A stretch of DNA of 64,000 nucleotides. It comes from Gaiella sp. (GTDB taxonomy: Bacteria > Actinomycetota > Thermoleophilia > Gaiellales > Gaiellaceae). Positions 10,488-20,239 of the stretch are shown here, one piece after another. The position numbers and the translations under genes were made by a program. How positions within the stretch are numbered: the stretch's first letter is position 1; each line of letters opens with the position of its first letter. The notes under the pieces were generated by a model. It ran no database searches and had not been told where the DNA came from. It saw only the letters and a list, made by a program, of their open reading frames with translations. The stretch spans positions 1,426,001 through 1,490,000 of the forward strand of contig JAOSJZ010000001.1 in the NCBI GenBank assembly GCA_027493885.1, given 5' to 3'.

Positions 10488-12905
10488 CTAGGAGCCGAGC
10501 AGGTCGAGCTCCCGCCTGTACCGCTCGAGCTTCGCCCGCTCGCCGTCGACGACGTCGGCCGGCGCGTTCGCGACGAACCGCTCGTTTGCGAGCATCCCCT
10601 CGGCCCGGGCGATCTCCTTCGCGAGACGTGCCCGCTCGGCCTCGATGTCGCCAGCTGCCTGCCGCCGCTCGGGTCGCACGACCGCGGCGAAGATGCGGCG
10701 TTCGTCCTCCGAGCCGAGCTCGACCTGGACACCGCTGCGGCGAAAGACCTGCGCGGCCTCCTTGACGCGATCGAGCGCGCCCGCCTCGTCGGCGTGCGCG
10801 GCATCGCGCTCCGGCCAGGGCGAGACGATCAGCCGCGCGGCACGGGGCGGAAGGTGCGACCAGATCTCCTCGGTCACATGCGGCATCAGCGGGTGGAGGA
10901 GCGAGAGGAGCGTCTCGAGCGCGGCGAGGGCGGTCGCCCGGCAGTCGGCGTCGCCGTCGTAGAGACGGGGCTTGATCGCCTCTGCGTACCAGTCGCAGAA
11001 GTCGTCGAAGGTGAGGTGGTAGAGGACGCCGGTCGCGGCGGCGAAGTCGAACCGCGCCCAGGCGTCCTCGACGGCCGCGCGTGCCGCGTCCAGCCGGGCG
11101 AGGATCCACCGCTCCTCGAGGGCGCTCGGACGCCGCTCGGGCACCACCCCTGCCGCCTGCTGGAGGATCAGCCGCGCGACGTTCCAGAGCTTGTTCGCGA
11201 GCTTCCGCCCCTCCTCGATCGCGCCGACCGCGTAGCGCACGTCCTGCGTCGAGGAGATCTTCAGCAGCCCGTAGCGGGTCGCGTCCGCGCCGTGGGCCTC
11301 GACCGGCTCCATCGGGTCGACGCCGGTGCCGAGGCTCTTCGACATCCGCCGCCCGTCCGCGGCGAGCACCGTCGAGTGGATGATCACGTCCGTGAACGGG
11401 ATCTCGCCGAGCAGGAAGAGCCCGGAGAAGATCATCCGGTTCTCCCAGAGGCGGATGATCTCGCGTGCGGTCGAGCTCACGTCGCCGCGGTAGTAGCGCT
11501 CGAGCTCGGGCGTCGCCGCCGGCCAGCCGAGCGTCGCGAACGGCCAGAGCGCCGACGAGAACCAGGTGTCGAGCACGTCCGGGTCACGCTCGAGCTCGCC
11601 CGAGCCGCACTCGGCGCAGGAGTCCGGGGGCGGCCAGGCGCACGTGAGATGGCCGTCCGGGCACGTCCAGATCGGGATCTGGTGGCCCCACCAGAGCTGG
11701 CGCGAGACGCACCAGTCGGGTGCCTGCTCGAGCGACTCGATCGCGAAGCGGTGCTGGCTCTCGGGGTGGAAGCGGACGCGGCGCTCGCTGAGCGCCGCGA
11801 GCGCCGGTCGCGCGAGGCCCTCCATCGCGCACCACCACTGCGGCGAGACGAGCGGCTCGATGCGCGAGTGGCAGCGCTCGCAGGTCCCGACCGAGTGGCG
11901 GTAGTGCTCCCGCTTCTCGACGAGGCCGCGCTCGTCGGCCCAGGCGACGATGCGCGCGTCGGCCTCCTTCTGGTCGAGCCTCTCGAAGCCCTCGGCGAGC
12001 ATCCGCCCGTCTGGCCCGATCACCGTCAGCGTCTCGAGGCCGTGGTCGCGGCCGATCTCGAAGTCCGTCGGGTCGTGCCCAGGCGTGACCTTGACCGCGC
12101 CCGTGCCGAACTCCGGGTCGACGCGCGCGTCGGCGATCACCGGCACGCGGCGCTCGACCACCGGGACGACGACCTCGCGGCCGACCGCGTCGCGGTAGCG
12201 CGGGTCGTCGGGGTGCACCGCGACCGCGACGTCGGCGAGCATCGTCGCGGGCCGCACCGTCGCCACCGCGATCCCACCCTCACGCGCGTCGGCGAACGGA
12301 TAGCGGATCGCGGTGAGCATGTCGTCCATCTCGACGTGCTCGACCTCGAGGTCCGAGATCGCCGTTTGGTGGTACGGGCACCAGTTGACGATCCGGTTCG
12401 CGCGGTAGACCCAGCCCGCCTCCCAGAGACGGACGAAGAACGTCATCACCGCCTCGACGTAGCCGTCGTCCATCGTGAAGCGCTCGCGCGAGTAGTCGAG
12501 CGACGCGCCGAGGCGGCGGTACTGGCCCATGATCGTCCGGCCGGTCGTCTCGAGCCAGCGCCACGTCCGCTCGAGGAACGCCTCGCGGCCGACCTCCTGG
12601 CGCGACGTCCCCTCGGCGAGCAGTTGCTTCTCGATCACGTTCTGCGTCGAGATGCCCGCGTGGTCGTAGCCGGGCTGCCAGAGCGTGTCGAAGCCGCGCA
12701 TCCGGTGCCAGCGGATCAGCACGTCCTGGATCGAGCCGTTGAGCGCATGGCCCATGTGCAGCTCGCCCGTCACGTTGGGCGGCGGCACGCAGATCACGAA
12801 GGTGTCGTCGCGGCGACGCCCGGAGCCCGCCGCGTAGAGGCCCTCGCCCTCCCACGTCTCCTGCCAGCGGCGCTCGACCGCCCCGGGCTCGTACAACGAC
12901 TCCAT
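10488..12905 (-). CDS. valS: Valyl-tRNA synthetase
   Basis: 805 aa class Ia synthetase that charges tRNA-Val. HIGH motif at H50-M-G-H53 within PPPNVTGELHMGHALNG, the editing-domain threonine-rich segment AVATVRPATMLADVAVAV, a zinc-knuckle-like CERCHSR, SRQLWWGHQIPIW, KMSKS as RMSKSLGTG, and a C-terminal coiled coil (IEAERARLAKEIARAEGML) typical of ValS. Intact and of normal actinobacterial length. Followed closely by folC. Confidence 0.97.
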   Translation of the reverse strand: MESLYEPGAVERRWQETWEGEGLYAAGSGRRRDDTFVICVPPPNVTGELHMGHALNGSIQDVLIRWHRMRGFDTLWQPGYDHAGISTQNVIEKQLLAEGTSRQEVGREAFLERTWRWLETTGRTIMGQYRRLGASLDYSRERFTMDDGYVEAVMTFFVRLWEAGWVYRANRIVNWCPYHQTAISDLEVEHVEMDDMLTAIRYPFADAREGGIAVATVRPATMLADVAVAVHPDDPRYRDAVGREVVVPVVERRVPVIADARVDPEFGTGAVKVTPGHDPTDFEIGRDHGLETLTVIGPDGRMLAEGFERLDQKEADARIVAWADERGLVEKREHYRHSVGTCERCHSRIEPLVSPQWWCAMEGLARPALAALSERRVRFHPESQHRFAIESLEQAPDWCVSRQLWWGHQIPIWTCPDGHLTCAWPPPDSCAECGSGELERDPDVLDTWFSSALWPFATLGWPAATPELERYYRGDVSSTAREIIRLWENRMIFSGLFLLGEIPFTDVIIHSTVLAADGRRMSKSLGTGVDPMEPVEAHGADATRYGLLKISSTQDVRYAVGAIEEGRKLANKLWNVARLILQQAAGVVPERRPSALEERWILARLDAARAAVEDAWARFDFAAATGVLYHLTFDDFCDWYAEAIKPRLYDGDADCRATALAALETLLSLLHPLMPHVTEEIWSHLPPRAARLIVSPWPERDAAHADEAGALDRVKEAAQVFRRSGVQVELGSEDERRIFAAVVRPERRQAAGDIEAERARLAKEIARAEGMLANERFVANAPADVVDGERAKLERYRRELDLLGS

Positions 12906-12930
12906 CAGGCGAGGGAGTGTACGGAGGGCG

Positions 12931-13419
12931 TCAGTCCCGGAGGACGAGAATGGTGCTCGTCCCGTGCGCGAGGAGCCGGCCCTCCGCGTCCTCGAGGCGG
13001 GCCTCGGTCGTCACGACCGTGCGGCCCGGGTGGACGACCGTGCCGGTGCACCGGACCGGTCCCGTGTCGGACGTGATCGCGCGGGTGAAGTTCGCCTTCA
13101 GCTCGAGCGTCGTCCAGCGCGTGCCGGCCTCGGCGGTCGACACGAAGGCCGTCCCCATCGCCGAGTCGAGGATCGTCGTCGCGAACCCGGCATGAACGGT
13201 CCCGATCGGGTTGTAGTGCTCCTCGCCCGGGACCGCCTCCCAGACGACGCGCCCCGGCACGAGCTCCACGAGCCGCATGCTCATCAGCTGCGTGATCGGG
13301 GGGTACGGCAGCTCGCCCGCCAGCATTCGCTCCAGCGCCACGAGACCGGGCAGCGTCGTGATCCCGGCGACGGTCTCGGCCGGGTCGGACCACGAGAACG
13401 TGCGCGACCGCTGCTGCAC
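12931..13419 (-). CDS. PaaI-family hotdog thioesterase
   Basis: 162 aa acyl-CoA thioesterase-like protein. The hotdog signature [21 protein letters not shown], with its central HAG and acidic residue, and the [15 protein letters not shown]-like beta strands identify the fold. The substrate is probably an aryl- or acyl-CoA but is not determinable. The GTG start lies 9 nt downstream of clpX, so it is likely co-transcribed. Confidence 0.82.
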   Translation of the reverse strand: MQQRSRTFSWSDPAETVAGITTLPGLVALERMLAGELPYPPITQLMSMRLVELVPGRVVWEAVPGEEHYNPIGTVHAGFATTILDSAMGTAFVSTAEAGTRWTTLELKANFTRAITSDTGPVRCTGTVVHPGRTVVTTEARLEDAEGRLLAHGTSTILVLRD

Positions 13420-13428
13420 GGGGCCTGC

Positions 13429-14706
13429 TCAGGCCGTCTCGGCCGCAGCCGCCCCGAGGTCCTCGTCCGGCACGCCGTGCGTGACGAGGGTCGGGTTCAG
13501 GCCCTTCGAGATCGTCTCGCGCGTGATCACGCACTTCGTCACGTCGCGCCGCGAGGGCAGCTCGAACATCACGTCGAGCAACGCACCCTCGATGATCGAG
13601 CGCAGGCCGCGCGCGCCGGTCTCCCGCTCGAGCGCGCGGTCGGCGATCTCCCACAGCGCGTCGTCGGTGAAGACGAGCTCGATCGTGTCGTACCCGAAGA
13701 AGCGCTGGTACTGGCGGACGAGCGCGTTCTTGGGCTCGGTCAGGATCCTGACGAGATCCTCGCGGCGCAGCTGGTGGACGGCCGACACGACGGGCAGGCG
13801 CCCGATGAACTCGGGGATGAGCCCGAAGTTCATCAGGTCCTCGGGCATCACCTGCGTGAGCAGCTCCGCCGACTCCTCGGCATGCTTGGAGCGGACCTCG
13901 GCGCCGAAGCCGACCGCGTTCTTGCCGATCCGGCGCGCGATGATCTTGTCGAGCCCGGCAAACGCGCCGCCGCAGATGAAGAGCACGTTCGTCGTGTCGA
14001 TCGTCAGGAACTCCTGGTGCGGGTGCTTGCGCCCGCCCTGGGGCGGCACGGAGGCGACGGTGCCCTCGAGGATCTTGAGGAGCGCCTGCTGGACGCCCTC
14101 GCCGGAGACGTCGCGCGTGATGGACGGGTTGTCCGCCTTGCGCGCGATCTTGTCGACCTCGTCGATGTAGATGATCCCGGTCTCGGCCTTCTTGATGTCG
14201 AAGTCGGCGGCCTGGATCAGCTTCAGGAGGATGTTCTCGACGTCCTCGCCGACGTACCCCGCCTCGGTGAGCGCCGTCGCGTCGGCGATCGCGAACGGCA
14301 CGTTCAGGATCCGCGCGAGCGTCTGCGCGAGGAGCGTCTTGCCGCAGCCGGTCGGGCCGAGCAGGAGGATGTTCGACTTCTGCAGCTCGACGTCCGCCTC
14401 GTCGGTCTGTCCCATGCGGACCCGCTTGTAGTGGTTGTAGACGGCGACCGCGAGGATGCGCTTGGCCTCCTCCTGCGAGACGACGTAGTCGTTCAGGACG
14501 GAGTAGATGTCCCTGGGGCGCGGCAGGTTGTCGAGGTCGAGCGTCGTCGGAGCGGTGAGCTCCTCGTCGAGGATCTCGTTGCAGAGATCGATGCACTCGT
14601 CGCAGATGTAGACGCCGGGACCGGCGATCAGCTTCTTGACCTGACGCTGACTCTTCCCGCAGAAGCTGCAGAGCAGCTGCTCGTTCCCCTCGCTCGCTCG
14701 GGCCAC
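13429..14706 (-). CDS. clpX: ClpX, ATPase subunit of ClpXP protease
   Basis: 425 aa AAA+ unfoldase. N-terminal zinc-binding domain with CSFCGK and CDEC, Walker A GPTGCGKT, Walker [11 protein letters not shown], sensor and pore-loop [18 protein letters not shown] and the C-terminal [21 protein letters not shown]. The IGF-type ClpP docking loop region reads FFGYD. The GTG start is preceded by GAGGAG. It lies downstream of clpP, so the two protease subunits are made together. Confidence 0.97.
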   Translation of the reverse strand: MARASEGNEQLLCSFCGKSQRQVKKLIAGPGVYICDECIDLCNEILDEELTAPTTLDLDNLPRPRDIYSVLNDYVVSQEEAKRILAVAVYNHYKRVRMGQTDEADVELQKSNILLLGPTGCGKTLLAQTLARILNVPFAIADATALTEAGYVGEDVENILLKLIQAADFDIKKAETGIIYIDEVDKIARKADNPSITRDVSGEGVQQALLKILEGTVASVPPQGGRKHPHQEFLTIDTTNVLFICGGAFAGLDKIIARRIGKNAVGFGAEVRSKHAEESAELLTQVMPEDLMNFGLIPEFIGRLPVVSAVHQLRREDLVRILTEPKNALVRQYQRFFGYDTIELVFTDDALWEIADRALERETGARGLRSIIEGALLDVMFELPSRRDVTKCVITRETISKGLNPTLVTHGVPDEDLGAAAAETA

Positions 14707-14767
14707 TGGTCTCCTCTTTTACTCCGATTCTGCGGGTTCGGCTACCCCGTGGGGGTCCCACTCGGGG

Positions 14768-15349
14768 TCAGCGGTGCGTGATCACACGGTCGATGATCCC
14801 GTACTCCGTCGCCTCCTCGGCGGTCATGAAGTAGTCGCGATCCATGTCCGTGCGCACCCTGTCGATCTCCTTGCCCGTGTGGTGGGACATGATCTCCTCC
14901 AGCTTCCGCTTGAGGGCGATCGTCTCCCGTGCGTGGATTTCGATGTCGCTCGCCTGACCCTGGTAGCCGCCCCACACCTGGTGGATGAGGATCTTCGAAT
15001 TCGGCAGCGCCGTCCGCTTCCCTGCGGCGCCGCCCGCGAGGAGCAGCGCGCCCATGCTCATCGCGATCCCGACGCACGTCGTCGCGACGTCCGGCTTGAT
15101 GAACTGCATCGTGTCGTAGATCGCGAGCCCCGAGTAGACCGAGCCGCCGGGGGAGTTGATGTAGAGGTTGATGTCCTTGTCCGGGTCCTCGGACTCGAGG
15201 TGGAGCAGCTGCGCGATGATGAGGTTCGCGATCTGGTCGTCCACCTGCGTCCCGAGGAAGATGATCCGTTCGTTGAGCAGGCGGGAGTAGATGTCGAACG
15301 ACCGCTCGCCGCGCGACGTCTGCTCGATCACCATCGGGATCAGAGGCAT
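14768..15349 (-). CDS. clpP: ClpP, proteolytic subunit of Clp protease
   Basis: 193 aa serine peptidase. Catalytic triad visible as Ser98 in GIAMSMGA, His123 in [10 protein letters not shown] and Asp172 in [27 protein letters not shown] is the substrate-binding strand region. Located between tig and clpX, the standard bacterial order. A GGGAGGGAAACGG Shine-Dalgarno precedes the ATG. Confidence 0.97.
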   Translation of the reverse strand: MPLIPMVIEQTSRGERSFDIYSRLLNERIIFLGTQVDDQIANLIIAQLLHLESEDPDKDINLYINSPGGSVYSGLAIYDTMQFIKPDVATTCVGIAMSMGALLLAGGAAGKRTALPNSKILIHQVWGGYQGQASDIEIHARETIALKRKLEEIMSHHTGKEIDRVRTDMDRDYFMTAEEATEYGIIDRVITHR

Positions 15350-15431
15350 TCCGTTTCCCTCCCTCCGGTCGGGAACCGGCTAGGTGTGCTCAGCCGTTCT
15401 CTTGCGACCATCGCGTCCATTTCTCTCATAC

Positions 15432-16787
15432 CTAGCGATCGCGCGGAGCGGGATCGCCAGGGGTCCACAACTTCGTCTCGCCCGCGGGCTTCTCCTTGTC
15501 CGGCGTCCAGATCGCCTCACGGGCGGCGTGCGTCTCGGGCGCGATCGGCTTCACGTCGGCAGCGAGCCGGTCGAGCGCCGCGCGCAGCCGCAGGTCCTCG
15601 CGCAGCGCCTCCTGGTGCCCGTGCGCCCAGATGTCGGCGATCATCTCCTCCGCGTCGTCGCCCGACGCCTCGGCCTGCTCGCGGATCAGATCCTCGACCT
15701 CGTCGTCCGAGACCACGATCCCCGCCTTCTCGGCGACGGCCTCGAGCGCGAGCTCGCGAGCCACCGACTGGGACGCCTCGGCGCGGATCTGCGCCGTGAG
15801 CAGCTCGGGTGTCTGGCCGGTCGCCCCGAAGTAGGCCTCGGGGGTCAGCCCGCGGCCCGCCAGCGAGCGGACGAACCCGTTCAGGAGCTCGCGGGCGCGC
15901 GACTCGACGAGCGGCCCTGCGCCGTGGACGTTCGACGCCCGGACGAGCTCGTCGACGGCCGCGGCGCGGAACGCGGCGTCGATCCGCTCGTCGACCGCCT
16001 CGCGCACGCGGCCCTCGATGTCGGCGCGCAGCTCGGCGATCGTGTCGAACTCGCTCGCCGACCGGGCGAGCTCGTCGTCGGCCTCGGGCAGCACCTTCTC
16101 GTTGACGTGCTTGACGGTCACCTCGACGGCGGCCTCCTTGCCGTCGGGGAGGTCGTAACGCACCCGGCGCGTGTCGCCGACGCTCGCCCCGACGAGGGCG
16201 CTCTCGATCTCGGGGACGAGCCGGCCCGAGCCGAGCTCGACGACCGTGTCCGACTGGCCGGTGCCGTCGCCACCGGCGAGGTCGACGACGACCGTGTCGC
16301 CCTCCTGCGCCGGCCGGTCGTCGGCGGGCACGAGCTCGGCGATCGAGCTGCGGAGCGCGTCGAGCTCCGCCTGGACGAGCTCGTCGGGCACGACCGACTC
16401 GGCGCGGGGCACCTCGAGCGTCGTCCAGTCGACGATCTCGGGCGTCGGCTGCACCTCCACGGTGGCGCTGAAGCTCCACGGCTCCGTCTCGGTCGAGGGA
16501 AGCTCGAAGTCGTACTCCGGCGTCGCCACCGGACGCAGGCGCGAGCGCGCGGCTGCGTTCCAGAACCACCCGCCGATGTGCGACTCGACGGCCTCGACCC
16601 AGAGACGGTCCTTGCCGACGTTCGCGAGCAGCACCTGCCGCGGCACCTTGCCCTTGCGGAAGCCGGGGATCTTGACCGACCCCGCCAGGTCGGACGCCGC
16701 GTGCTCGACCGCGTGCTCGAGCTCGTGCGGCGTGACGTCGACCGTGAGGCGGACGCGGTTCCCGCCGAGCTCCTCGACCTGGCTCAT
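15432..16787 (-). CDS. tig: Trigger factor
   Basis: 451 aa ribosome-associated chaperone. N-terminal ribosome-binding loop region KIPGFRKGKVPRQVLLANVG (G-F-R-x-x-K-x-P), a central PPIase-type FKBP segment (QEGDTVVVDL through ALVGASVGDTRRV) and a long helical C-terminal arm. The C-terminus is Pro/Lys-rich. First gene of the tig-clpP-clpX set; upstream lies tRNA-Leu on the same strand. Confidence 0.95.
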   Translation of the reverse strand: MSQVEELGGNRVRLTVDVTPHELEHAVEHAASDLAGSVKIPGFRKGKVPRQVLLANVGKDRLWVEAVESHIGGWFWNAAARSRLRPVATPEYDFELPSTETEPWSFSATVEVQPTPEIVDWTTLEVPRAESVVPDELVQAELDALRSSIAELVPADDRPAQEGDTVVVDLAGGDGTGQSDTVVELGSGRLVPEIESALVGASVGDTRRVRYDLPDGKEAAVEVTVKHVNEKVLPEADDELARSASEFDTIAELRADIEGRVREAVDERIDAAFRAAAVDELVRASNVHGAGPLVESRARELLNGFVRSLAGRGLTPEAYFGATGQTPELLTAQIRAEASQSVARELALEAVAEKAGIVVSDDEVEDLIREQAEASGDDAEEMIADIWAHGHQEALREDLRLRAALDRLAADVKPIAPETHAAREAIWTPDKEKPAGETKLWTPGDPAPRDR

Positions 16788-16847
16788 GCCACGGATTCAA
16801 GCAGAGGGGATGCATCACGCCTTCGGCGTGCCGCACCTGGGAGGACA

Positions 16848-16932
16848 TGCGGGCGGAGGGATTCGAACCCCCATGCTCTCTCGAGCACCGGCTCCTAAGG
16901 CCGGCGTGTCTCGCCAATTCCACCACGCCCGC
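16848..16932 (-). tRNA. tRNA-Leu (anticodon TAG)
   Basis: 85 nt with a 7-bp acceptor stem (GCGGGCG/CGCCCGC), discriminator A, anticodon loop CTTAGGA, a long class II variable arm, and a T-arm with GGTTCGAATCC. The CCA end is not encoded. Confidence 0.95.
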
Positions 16933-16969
16933 GACGCCCAGTCAGTCTAGGCCGCGCCGAAGGCGGGGG

Positions 16970-17203
16970 CTACCGGCCGAGCAGGAGCCCCACCGTCTCG
17001 CGCACCGAGTCGACGACCAGCCCCGCGAGCGCGATCAGCGCGAACGCCGCGAACGCGACGAACGGGTCGTTCGCCTGCATCACCAGCACCGCGCAGAAGG
17101 CGCCGACGACGACGCAGGCGGTGCAGAGGGGGCGCCGGGTCCTCGTCCCGATCGCGAGCCCGGCGACGAACACGAGCCCGAACACGACGATTCCCACTGT
17201 CAT
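16970..17203 (-). CDS. Small membrane protein (77 aa)
   Basis: Unrecognised. Three hydrophobic segments (TVGIVVFGLVFVAGLAIGT, TACVVVGAFCAVLVM, FVAFAAFALIALAGLVV) joined by short charged loops, ending in a basic/amphipathic tail. I chose the ATG at 17203, since the longer frame upstream is low-complexity and not membrane-like. It stands alone between tRNA-Leu and the VapBC pair; no regulatory signals seen. Confidence 0.5.
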   Translation of the reverse strand: MTVGIVVFGLVFVAGLAIGTRTRRPLCTACVVVGAFCAVLVMQANDPFVAFAAFALIALAGLVVDSVRETVGLLLGR

Positions 17204-17389
17204 GGCCGGAGCGTAGGACCCGGACCGGACGGACCGGACCGTCGGGGCGGCGCGCGCATCCAGGGCCGGGCAAACCACGGCATGCCTGCGCCGAGAGGAC
17301 GGCAGCTCCAGGGCGCTTGGTGTCGAGGGGGCAGCGGCTGGCCGAGCCGACGCGTAACCCGCGATGCGGGCCCCACGGCCCGGCCACCG

Positions 17390-17800
17390 TCAGCGGACGA
17401 CGTCGAAGGCCCGGTCGAGGCGCGGACCGTATCGGTAGATCGCGAAGTGGTCGTCGAAGCTGGCCGCTCGGGTCAGGCCGAGCCGCTCCATCACGACGAA
17501 GCTCGTGCGGTCGACGAGCGAGAATCCCTGGTCCGAGAAGCGGCGGCCGACCTCCCAGGCTCGTTCGAGGTCGCCTGCGCCGACGAGCGCGACCTCGGCG
17601 ACACCGGAGCGGATGCCGTCCCACCAACGCTCCGCGACCGTGGGTGCGTGACGGTAGGCGAGCAGCCGCCAGGTCTCGACGAGGACGTGATCGGTGAGGA
17701 CGAGGCGCTCCGCCACGAGTATCTCCTTCGCGCGGGCGTTGCTCCGATCGCCGGTCGACGCCGCCGCGTACCACGCGGACGTGTCGACGAACAGGCTCAC
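17390..17800 (-). CDS. vapC: VapC-type PIN-domain toxin
   Basis: 136 aa PIN-domain ribonuclease of a type II toxin-antitoxin pair. Acidic metal-binding residues are visible: D6 in FVDTSAWYAA, E42 in VLVETWRLL, D in FSLVDRTSFVVM and D in SFDDHFAIYRYG. All four PIN positions appear intact, so the toxin should be active. GTG start overlapping the antitoxin stop (GTGA) couples its translation to the antitoxin. Confidence 0.88.
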   Translation of the reverse strand: MSLFVDTSAWYAAASTGDRSNARAKEILVAERLVLTDHVLVETWRLLAYRHAPTVAERWWDGIRSGVAEVALVGAGDLERAWEVGRRFSDQGFSLVDRTSFVVMERLGLTRAASFDDHFAIYRYGPRLDRAFDVVR

Positions 17801-18048
17801 GACTCGACAGGAAGGGCCGGGGCGAGCGCTTCCCCGAGCAGCGCGTCCTTGTCGCGAGCGACGTCGGTTCGGCCGCCGTCCCCGAGGTCGAAGACCGCGT
17901 GGACGTCCACGCCGGTGCTCGTCGGCTCCGCGAGGTCGGCGTCGACCAGCCTGCGGACGTACTCGGCAAACGAGATCCCGAGCTCGCTCGCACGCGTCCG
18001 CGCGCGCCGGTGCGCCTCGGCATCGAGGCTGATCTGGGTACGCATCAT
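17797..18048 (-). CDS. vapB: VapB-type ribbon-helix-helix antitoxin
   Basis: 83 aa. The N-terminus MMRTQISLDAEAHRRARTRA followed by LGISFAEYVRRLVDADL is a ribbon-helix-helix DNA-binding fold; the acidic C-terminal half is the expected toxin-neutralising tail. It is upstream of and overlaps vapC. The start is taken at the first ATG of the MM pair; a longer frame upstream lacks RHH character. It probably represses its own promoter. Confidence 0.85.
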   Translation of the reverse strand: MMRTQISLDAEAHRRARTRASELGISFAEYVRRLVDADLAEPTSTGVDVHAVFDLGDGGRTDVARDKDALLGEALAPALPVES

Positions 18049-18063
18049 GGTGTCGCCATCATG
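18043..18063. promoter_or_regulatory. Possible VapB operator (repeated CATCATG)
   Basis: CATCATG occurs twice, 14 nt apart, across and just upstream of the antitoxin start. RHH antitoxins bind short repeated sites over their own promoters, so autoregulation is plausible. The first copy overlaps the start codon itself, which weakens the call. Confidence 0.3.
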
Positions 18064-18169
18064 ATACTCCTCCAGCGGGAAGGTGGTGCGAGTGGACGTC
18101 CACCCGACGACGTCGCGCTGTACGGAGGAGGCCCAAGCACCCGGTTCCTGCAGGCGGCTTGCGTCAGAA

Positions 18170-18241
18170 TGGCCCCGGGAGGAGTCGAACCTCCGCACGC
18201 AGGTTCGAAGCCTGCCGCTCTATCCGCTGAGCTACGGGGCC
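18170..18241 (-). tRNA. tRNA-Arg (anticodon TCG)
   Basis: 72 nt; acceptor GGCCCCG/CGGGGCC, discriminator A, D-arm GCTC-AGCGGATA-GAGC, anticodon loop CTTCGAA, 4-nt variable loop, T-arm GGAGG-TTCGACT-CCTCC. CCA not encoded. Confidence 0.95.
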
Positions 18242-18280
18242 TTGCGTACCTCAGGGTATCGCCGGGCCGATACTGGAGCC

Positions 18281-18598
18281 ATGGCGCTCGTCGTCGTCGA
18301 CGCGGAGAACACCCGGCGCTCGCAGTGGCCGAACCTCTCACGCGAGGAGCTCGTCCGGCGCTCGCGCGAGTGGGCCGAGCGCGAGGGGCACGAGCTCCTC
18401 GTCGTCTTCGACGGCGCGCCCCCGGAGGAGGCGCCGGATCTCGTCGGCTCGCGCAACGCCGACGACGCGATCGCCGAGCTCGCGGGGCGGCTCCGCTCGC
18501 CGTGGTGGCTCGTGACCTCCGACCGCGAGCTCCGCCGCCGCGTCGGCGATCGGCCGGCGCGCGTGATCGGCGGCGGGTCGTTCGCCCGCGCGATCTGA
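18281..18598 (+). CDS. YacP/NYN-domain putative ribonuclease
   Basis: 105 aa. MALVVVDAENTRRSQW carries the first NYN/PIN acidic residue, LLVVFDGAPP the second, and NADDAIAELAG plus WWLVTSDRELRRRV complete the four-Asp metal site of the YacP-like family, single-strand RNA nucleases. The start is the ATG at 18281, 40 nt after tRNA-Arg on the opposite strand. It is monocistronic and followed by tRNA-His on the minus strand. Confidence 0.75.
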   Translation: MALVVVDAENTRRSQWPNLSREELVRRSREWAEREGHELLVVFDGAPPEEAPDLVGSRNADDAIAELAGRLRSPWWLVTSDRELRRRVGDRPARVIGGGSFARAI

Positions 18599-18627
18599 GC
18601 CGCCCGACGGCGAGCGCGAGGAAGACA

Positions 18628-18701
18628 GGTGGCGGACGGGACTCGAACCCGCGACCACCGGGACCACAACCCGGGGCTCTACCAGCTGAGCTACCGCCAC
18701 C
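18628..18701 (-). tRNA. tRNA-His (anticodon GTG)
   Basis: Acceptor GTGGCGG/CCGCCAC, with an encoded G at position -1 facing discriminator C73, the His identity pair. Anticodon loop TTGTGGT; T-arm with GGGTTCGAGTCCC. CCA not encoded. Confidence 0.95.
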
Positions 18702-18722
18702 GCGCGCTGACCCAGGATAGTC

Positions 18723-18740
18723 CAAGCAACAGTCTGTTAC
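18723..18740. repeat. CAAGCAACAGTCTGTTAC repeat, copy 1
   Basis: 18-bp sequence identical to 40418-40435, with palindromic core AACAGTCTGTT. This copy lies in the gap between tRNA-His and the FAD oxidoreductase gene. A related palindrome is at 36820. Confidence 0.6.
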
Positions 18741-18814
18741 GTGCGCGGCCGAACCGTGGTCCGGGGGTGCCGTCACGCACGGCGGGCGGCGCGGAGCCAC
18801 TACCCTCGAGCGCG

Positions 18815-20200
18815 ATGGACGGCATGCGGCACACGCGCTACGGCTGGTGGCTCGAGGAGGCCGGGCCCGTCGAGGCGACGGCGCCGCTCGAGGAGGACAC
18901 GACCGCCGACGTGGTGATCGTCGGCGGCGGCTACCTCGGGCTCTGGACCGCCTGGCAGCTGAAGGCGCTCGAGCCGGAGTGCGACGTCGTCGTCCTCGAG
19001 GCGGGTCTCGCGGGGCACGGCCCGAGCGGACGGAACGGCGGCTTCGTCTCGACGCTGTGGGACGACCTGCCGATCCTCCGCGACCGCGTCGGCGACGTGC
19101 GCGCGCTCGGGGTCGCGCGAGCCTCCGAGCGCGGCGTGCACGGAATCGGCGAGTGGTGCGAGCGCGAGGCCGTCGACGCCTGGTACCGCGCCGCGCCGAC
19201 GCTCTGCGTTGCGACGAGCGAGGCGCAGCGCGGCGCCTTCGACGACGCGATCGAGGCGTGCGCTGCGGTCGGCGCGCCGGACGAGGTCCGACGGATCGGA
19301 GCGGCTGAGCTACGCGAGCGCTGCGACGCGGGCTTCCTCGGCGGCGCGATCCTGCGCACCTCAGCCACCGTCCAGCCGGCGCGGCTCGCGCTCGGGCTGC
19401 GCGCAAAGGTGCTCGCAGCCGGCGTCCGGCTCCACGAGCGGACTCCCATGCGACGGCTGAGCCACCCCGCCGTCGCGGCAACGCCTCGAGGCCGCGTACG
19501 CGCCGGCGCGGCAGTCCTCGCGGTGAACAGCGCGACGGCCGGCTTCACGGGCTTCCGTCTCGCGCACGCGGTCGCTTCGAGCCACATGGTCGTCACCGAG
19601 CCCGTGCCCGACGTGATCGACGAGCTCGGCTGGACGGGCGGCGAAGGGATCGCGGACGGACGGACGCTCCTGCACTATCTCCGCACGACGCGCGACGGGC
19701 GGATCGCCTTCGGCTGGGGCGGCGGGAAGATGGGCTTCGGCGCAAGCCGGCTCGGGCGGCTCGAGGTCGATCCGGACGCGGCGCGGACGGCCCGCGACGA
19801 CCTGCTCCGCTTCTTCCCGCAGCTTCGGGGCCGGCGGATCACCCATGCGTGGGGTGGACCGATCGACGTCTCGCCGACCCACCTGCCGATCTTCGGCAGC
19901 CGCAGCCGCATCCACCACGGCTTCGGCTTCACCGGGAACGGCGTCGGCCCCGCTTACCTCGGCGGCGAGATCCTGGCCCGGCTCGCGCTCGACCGCCGCG
20001 ACGAGCTCACCCGCCTGGCCCTGGTCGACCCGGACCGCAAGCTGATGCCGCCCGAGCCGCTCCGCTGGGCGGGCGGGTCCGCGATCCGCTCCGCGCTCGT
20101 CCGCTCCGACCGCGCGGAGGACGAAGGACGCCTGCCCGGTCCCCTGACGCGGCTCGTGGCGACGATCCCGCGGCGGCTCGGCCTGCGGCTGCCCCGGTGA
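18815..20200 (+). CDS. FAD-dependent oxidoreductase (DAO family)
   Basis: 461 aa. Rossmann FAD motif VVIVGGGYLGLWTAWQL near residue 35, acidic ribose-binding VVVLEAG, then GPSGRNGGFVSTLWDDL, typical of glycine-oxidase/gamma-glutamylputrescine-oxidase-like enzymes with covalent or tight FAD. The C-terminal HAWGGPIDVSPTHLPIFG and HHGFGFTGNGVGPAYLGGEILA are the second FAD contact of the DAO fold. The substrate, probably an amine or amino acid, is not evident. ATG at 18815 chosen. It may be co-transcribed with the propeller protein 39 nt downstream. Confidence 0.85.
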   Translation: MDGMRHTRYGWWLEEAGPVEATAPLEEDTTADVVIVGGGYLGLWTAWQLKALEPECDVVVLEAGLAGHGPSGRNGGFVSTLWDDLPILRDRVGDVRALGVARASERGVHGIGEWCEREAVDAWYRAAPTLCVATSEAQRGAFDDAIEACAAVGAPDEVRRIGAAELRERCDAGFLGGAILRTSATVQPARLALGLRAKVLAAGVRLHERTPMRRLSHPAVAATPRGRVRAGAAVLAVNSATAGFTGFRLAHAVASSHMVVTEPVPDVIDELGWTGGEGIADGRTLLHYLRTTRDGRIAFGWGGGKMGFGASRLGRLEVDPDAARTARDDLLRFFPQLRGRRITHAWGGPIDVSPTHLPIFGSRSRIHHGFGFTGNGVGPAYLGGEILARLALDRRDELTRLALVDPDRKLMPPEPLRWAGGSAIRSALVRSDRAEDEGRLPGPLTRLVATIPRRLGLRLPR

Positions 20201-20239
20201 CGGCGACCCGGGCCACGGCCGGGCGTTAGGTTACGCGTC

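Noticed and set aside
10485-13076. Long plus-strand frames opposite valS, clpX and mrdA
   Set aside because: High-GC shadow frames rich in Arg, Asp and Val with no domain motifs; the minus-strand genes are unmistakable.
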